Assembly (NCBI GenBank): GCA_937871355.1
Contig: CALMPX010000071.1
Location: 1 to 7,803, forward strand
DNA: 7,803 bases
Direction of reading: 5' to 3'
DNA from: an uncultured Bdellovibrio sp.
Lineage (GTDB): Bacteria; Bdellovibrionota; Bdellovibrionia; Bdellovibrionales; Bdellovibrionaceae
Shown: piece by piece, positions 5,957-7,803 of the stretch
How positions within the stretch are numbered: the stretch's first letter is position 1
How the letters are laid out: each line of letters opens with the position of its first letter
Made by a program: the position numbers and the translations under genes
The notes under the pieces: generated by a model
Told to the model about the DNA's origin: nothing
The model's input: the letters and a program-made list of their open reading frames with translations, nothing else
Database searches by the model: none

Positions 5957-7426
5957 ATGAGTCGCATTTTATTGATCGACAACGAAGCAAAAAGCACCGA
6001 TGAGATCAAAAAAATTCTTTTGAGTCTTGATCCTGAGTGCGCCATCGAAATCTTTGACTCTCTTGAGAATTTTGAAAATGAAGCCAATAAGTCCGAAGAG
6101 CCTGATTTTTTTAATTTTAATCTGATTGTTCTTGAGTATCAGTTAGCCAAGTTTAATGAATGGGAAGCTGAGCTGACAAAGCTTCGATCTAAAGTGTCGG
6201 CTGACGCTGTTATTTGTTTTACGACATACGATGGCCCGACGGTAAATCGTAAAAATATTTTAAATCTAGCGGTTTTTAATTTATTATATAAGCCTTATGA
6301 CCCCTTGATTCTTAAAGAATCTCTCAACATGGCACTTAAAACGAGTGAAAATAGCAGAGAAGAAATCAAACCTATTGAACTGAAGCCTCAAGCATCGACA
6401 GCCTATGTGGGGCTTTTAAAAGAAGTCGATATGCTTTCAATTTGCGATCTAGGCTTCGTTACTCAGAATGATACGGCTATTCCTTTAAATACTTTTTCTA
6501 AGTACTATAGCAGACTGTTTTCGCATGAAAAAAAGCAGAGTGTCTGGGCTCAGTGTATTCAAAGCGAGCCCGCGCCTGACATGCCTGGTACATTTATCAG
6601 TAAATTTCACTTTGTTGGAATCGAATCGCCAGTGCTCATGAAATTGAGAAAGTATCTGCTTGAAAACAAAACTCAAAAAATTAAAAAAAGTATTTGGTCG
6701 TTTGCTGATTCCAAAAATCAGCGCGCGCTGAATATTGCTGTTATTGATGCTATCGAATCTCCGTCGAATTTAAAAACTGACATCGAAGAACATTTTAAAA
6801 ATGTAACAGTCGATATATTAGCTTATGATGCTAATAAGCAAAATGAACCGTATTCAAAGCCCTATGATTGCGTGATTAATCTCAATCCCTTGCTCGGACA
6901 CCAGGCTTTACTAGCGATGTTTAACCCCGGTATTATTCCTCTGCTTTTCAGCGAAACAGCTATGACAGATGATCAATTCAAAGAATTACTTCCTATATAT
7001 CGTGATATTTTTAGACTCCCTTTAGATCGTTCCTACTTTTATAAAAAACTAAAAACACTTTTACCGGACTTACAATGCATTGATAGTCCGGATGTTATTA
7101 ATATTACTTCAAGTGAAAAACTGAAAGCGGCTAATTTAGTTAAAATTTCAGAAATCTGCGAACTTTATCTTGTTTTTTCATATCATCGCGAATTGCCAAA
7201 ACATTCTTACCGTGAATTTGTGTTTATTACAGATGATGAAAATCAATTGATTCAACTACCAGCGTTCTGTAGTTTTACTCAAAAAGCAGCACCCGAGCCG
7301 GGAAATCCAGGTGTTAACTTTACTCATCAATTTACTTTTTGGGGAACAACAGACTATCATTTAAAACAGATTCGACTTTGGCTCTTACATAATTATATTG
7401 AACAAAATCAGGCTGAATCAAATTAA
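5957..7426 (+). CDS. Tandem REC-PilZ-REC-PilZ protein with degenerate signalling sites
   Basis: A 489-residue soluble protein that reads as two copies of a receiver-like plus PilZ-like unit. REC1 (about 1-128): strand 1 RILLIDNE gives acidic residues D8 and E10; the phospho-acceptor position in LIVLEYQL is E60 instead of Asp; the Thr switch is T89/T90 in FTTYDG; the conserved Lys-Pro is K112-P113. PilZ1 (about 150-238): LSICDLGF, then strands ending with ISKFHFVG and a helix LRKYLLEN. REC2 (about 257-370) keeps the fold pattern (LNIAVIDAI, VDILAYD, YDCVINLN, IIPLLFSET, IFRLP) but has no acceptor Asp and has L354 in place of the Lys. PilZ2 (about 390-482): ISEICELYLVF, THQFTFWG, IRLWLLHN. The PilZ calls rest on pattern and on the match between the two copies; no RxxxR motif is seen before either. 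The ATG has no ribosome site. Likely a cytosolic signalling scaffold; the partner is unknown. Confidence 0.78.
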   Translation: MSRILLIDNEAKSTDEIKKILLSLDPECAIEIFDSLENFENEANKSEEPDFFNFNLIVLEYQLAKFNEWEAELTKLRSKVSADAVICFTTYDGPTVNRKNILNLAVFNLLYKPYDPLILKESLNMALKTSENSREEIKPIELKPQASTAYVGLLKEVDMLSICDLGFVTQNDTAIPLNTFSKYYSRLFSHEKKQSVWAQCIQSEPAPDMPGTFISKFHFVGIESPVLMKLRKYLLENKTQKIKKSIWSFADSKNQRALNIAVIDAIESPSNLKTDIEEHFKNVTVDILAYDANKQNEPYSKPYDCVINLNPLLGHQALLAMFNPGIIPLLFSETAMTDDQFKELLPIYRDIFRLPLDRSYFYKKLKTLLPDLQCIDSPDVINITSSEKLKAANLVKISEICELYLVFSYHRELPKHSYREFVFITDDENQLIQLPAFCSFTQKAAPEPGNPGVNFTHQFTFWGTTDYHLKQIRLWLLHNYIEQNQAESN

Positions 7427-7803
7427 CACATCTTCGACGTAACTTATTTTATAAGTCTCATATGATCTAATTTTTTCTTTATTTTTTATAAAATAAAAAA
7501 TTCCTAAACCTATTCCCATAGCGAATCCAATGGCATGCGTGATATAACTGGTTGTTGGAACAAATGTTGAGGGTCCAAAAATAACTAAGGCGATACCTAC
7601 TGCTCGCATTGATCGATTTATCACGCTGTACTGCCTTTGAATCAAAGGATATAGTGTGAGCCAAAATCCCCCCAAAATATAAACCAAGCCAGAAGCCCCG
7701 AGGAGCTGAGTATTAGGTTCGTAACTCAAAACAGCTATCGCATTCAAAATTTTCAATTGCGACTCTTTCTGCTTTTTTTGCTTTTGCATCTGCAAGTACT
7801 TGA
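7418..7803 (-). CDS. Rhomboid-family intramembrane serine protease, C-terminal part (5' end outside window)
   Basis: This is the C-terminal part of a rhomboid protease, an inner-membrane enzyme that cuts transmembrane segments with a Ser-His dyad. The motif GASG, with the catalytic Ser encoded at 7691-7693, opens helix 4. THAIGFAMG, with the catalytic His encoded at 7535-7537, forms the HxxGxxxG motif of helix 6. The two are 52 residues apart, close to the 53 in E. coli GlpG (S201-H254). Helix 5 lies between (VGIALVIFG). Before GASG is a Lys/Gln-rich stretch (QMQKQKKQKE). The frame stays open through the window edge, so the TTG at 7793-7795 and ATG at 7787-7789 are probably internal; the HxxxN loop and first three helices should lie beyond. 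A 30-residue polar tail follows helix 6. The 3' end overlaps the convergent REC/PilZ gene by 9 bp. A missing dyad residue is not the issue here, so an active enzyme is likely. Confidence 0.85.
   Translation of the reverse strand, partial: KYLQMQKQKKQKESQLKILNAIAVLSYEPNTQLLGASGLVYILGGFWLTLYPLIQRQYSVINRSMRAVGIALVIFGPSTFVPTTSYITHAIGFAMGIGLGIFYFIKNKEKIRSYETYKISYVEDVLI

Noticed and set aside
7442..7456. Perfect inverted repeat ACTTAT-TTT-ATAAGT, 15 nt after the REC/PilZ stop, as a terminator.
   Set aside because: The stem is only 6 bp and nearly all A/T, no T-run follows directly, and it lies in the coding end of the rhomboid gene. It is too weak to call.
7481..7501. A/T-only inverted repeat, ATTTTTTA and TAAAAAAT around a 5-nt loop.
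   Set aside because: It lies within Lys/Asn/Phe-rich codons of the rhomboid gene and is explained by low-complexity coding sequence.
1..7803. A defence island, mobile element or CRISPR array.
   Set aside because: No transposase, integrase, nuclease, toxin-antitoxin pair, terminal repeats or spaced direct repeats are visible. The methyltransferase resembles a tRNA-type enzyme and has no restriction partner.

Overview
The window is a compact, AT-rich, gene-dense stretch of a bacterial chromosome holding nine genes, two of them cut by the window edges. Two genes encode predicted secreted beta-barrel proteins, so the cell is Gram-negative. AT-rich composition, lineage-specific outer-membrane proteins, TTG starts, very short gaps and a degenerate receiver/PilZ protein would fit a member of the Bdellovibrionota or relatives. 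That placement is inference, because no 16S or other marker gene is present. No mobile element, CRISPR array, rRNA or tRNA is visible.

Layout. (1) Positions 1-2623, plus strand, form a likely four-gene operon: the C-terminal part of a nucleotide pyrophosphatase/phosphodiesterase (NPP) hydrolase, a YjdM/PhnA zinc-ribbon protein, a beta-carbonic anhydrase and an RhtA-type amino-acid exporter. Gaps are 14 and 24 nt, and the last pair shares a TAATG stop/start. (2) Positions 2620-4309 hold two divergent genes for signal-peptide-bearing barrel-like proteins of unknown function, separated by 55 bp. (3) Positions 4299-5819, minus strand, are a two-gene unit: an EamA/DMT transporter followed directly by a TrmN6-like N6-adenine methyltransferase. 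(4) Positions 5820-5956 are a 137-bp divergent control region with a good minus-strand promoter and a palindromic -10 element. (5) Positions 5957-7426, plus strand, encode a 489-residue protein that reads as two tandem copies of a receiver-like plus PilZ-like pair. (6) Positions 7418-7803, minus strand, hold the C-terminal catalytic part of a rhomboid intramembrane protease.

The genes do not obviously form one pathway; most look like housekeeping and envelope functions. The most unusual item is the REC-PilZ-REC-PilZ protein. Its first receiver has Glu where the phospho-accepting Asp should be, its second receiver has lost the site, and neither PilZ-like unit shows the usual c-di-GMP-binding arginines. 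It looks like a signalling scaffold freed from its usual inputs. A second pattern is that all three convergent gene pairs overlap by 4-11 bp, leaving no room for conventional intergenic terminators.
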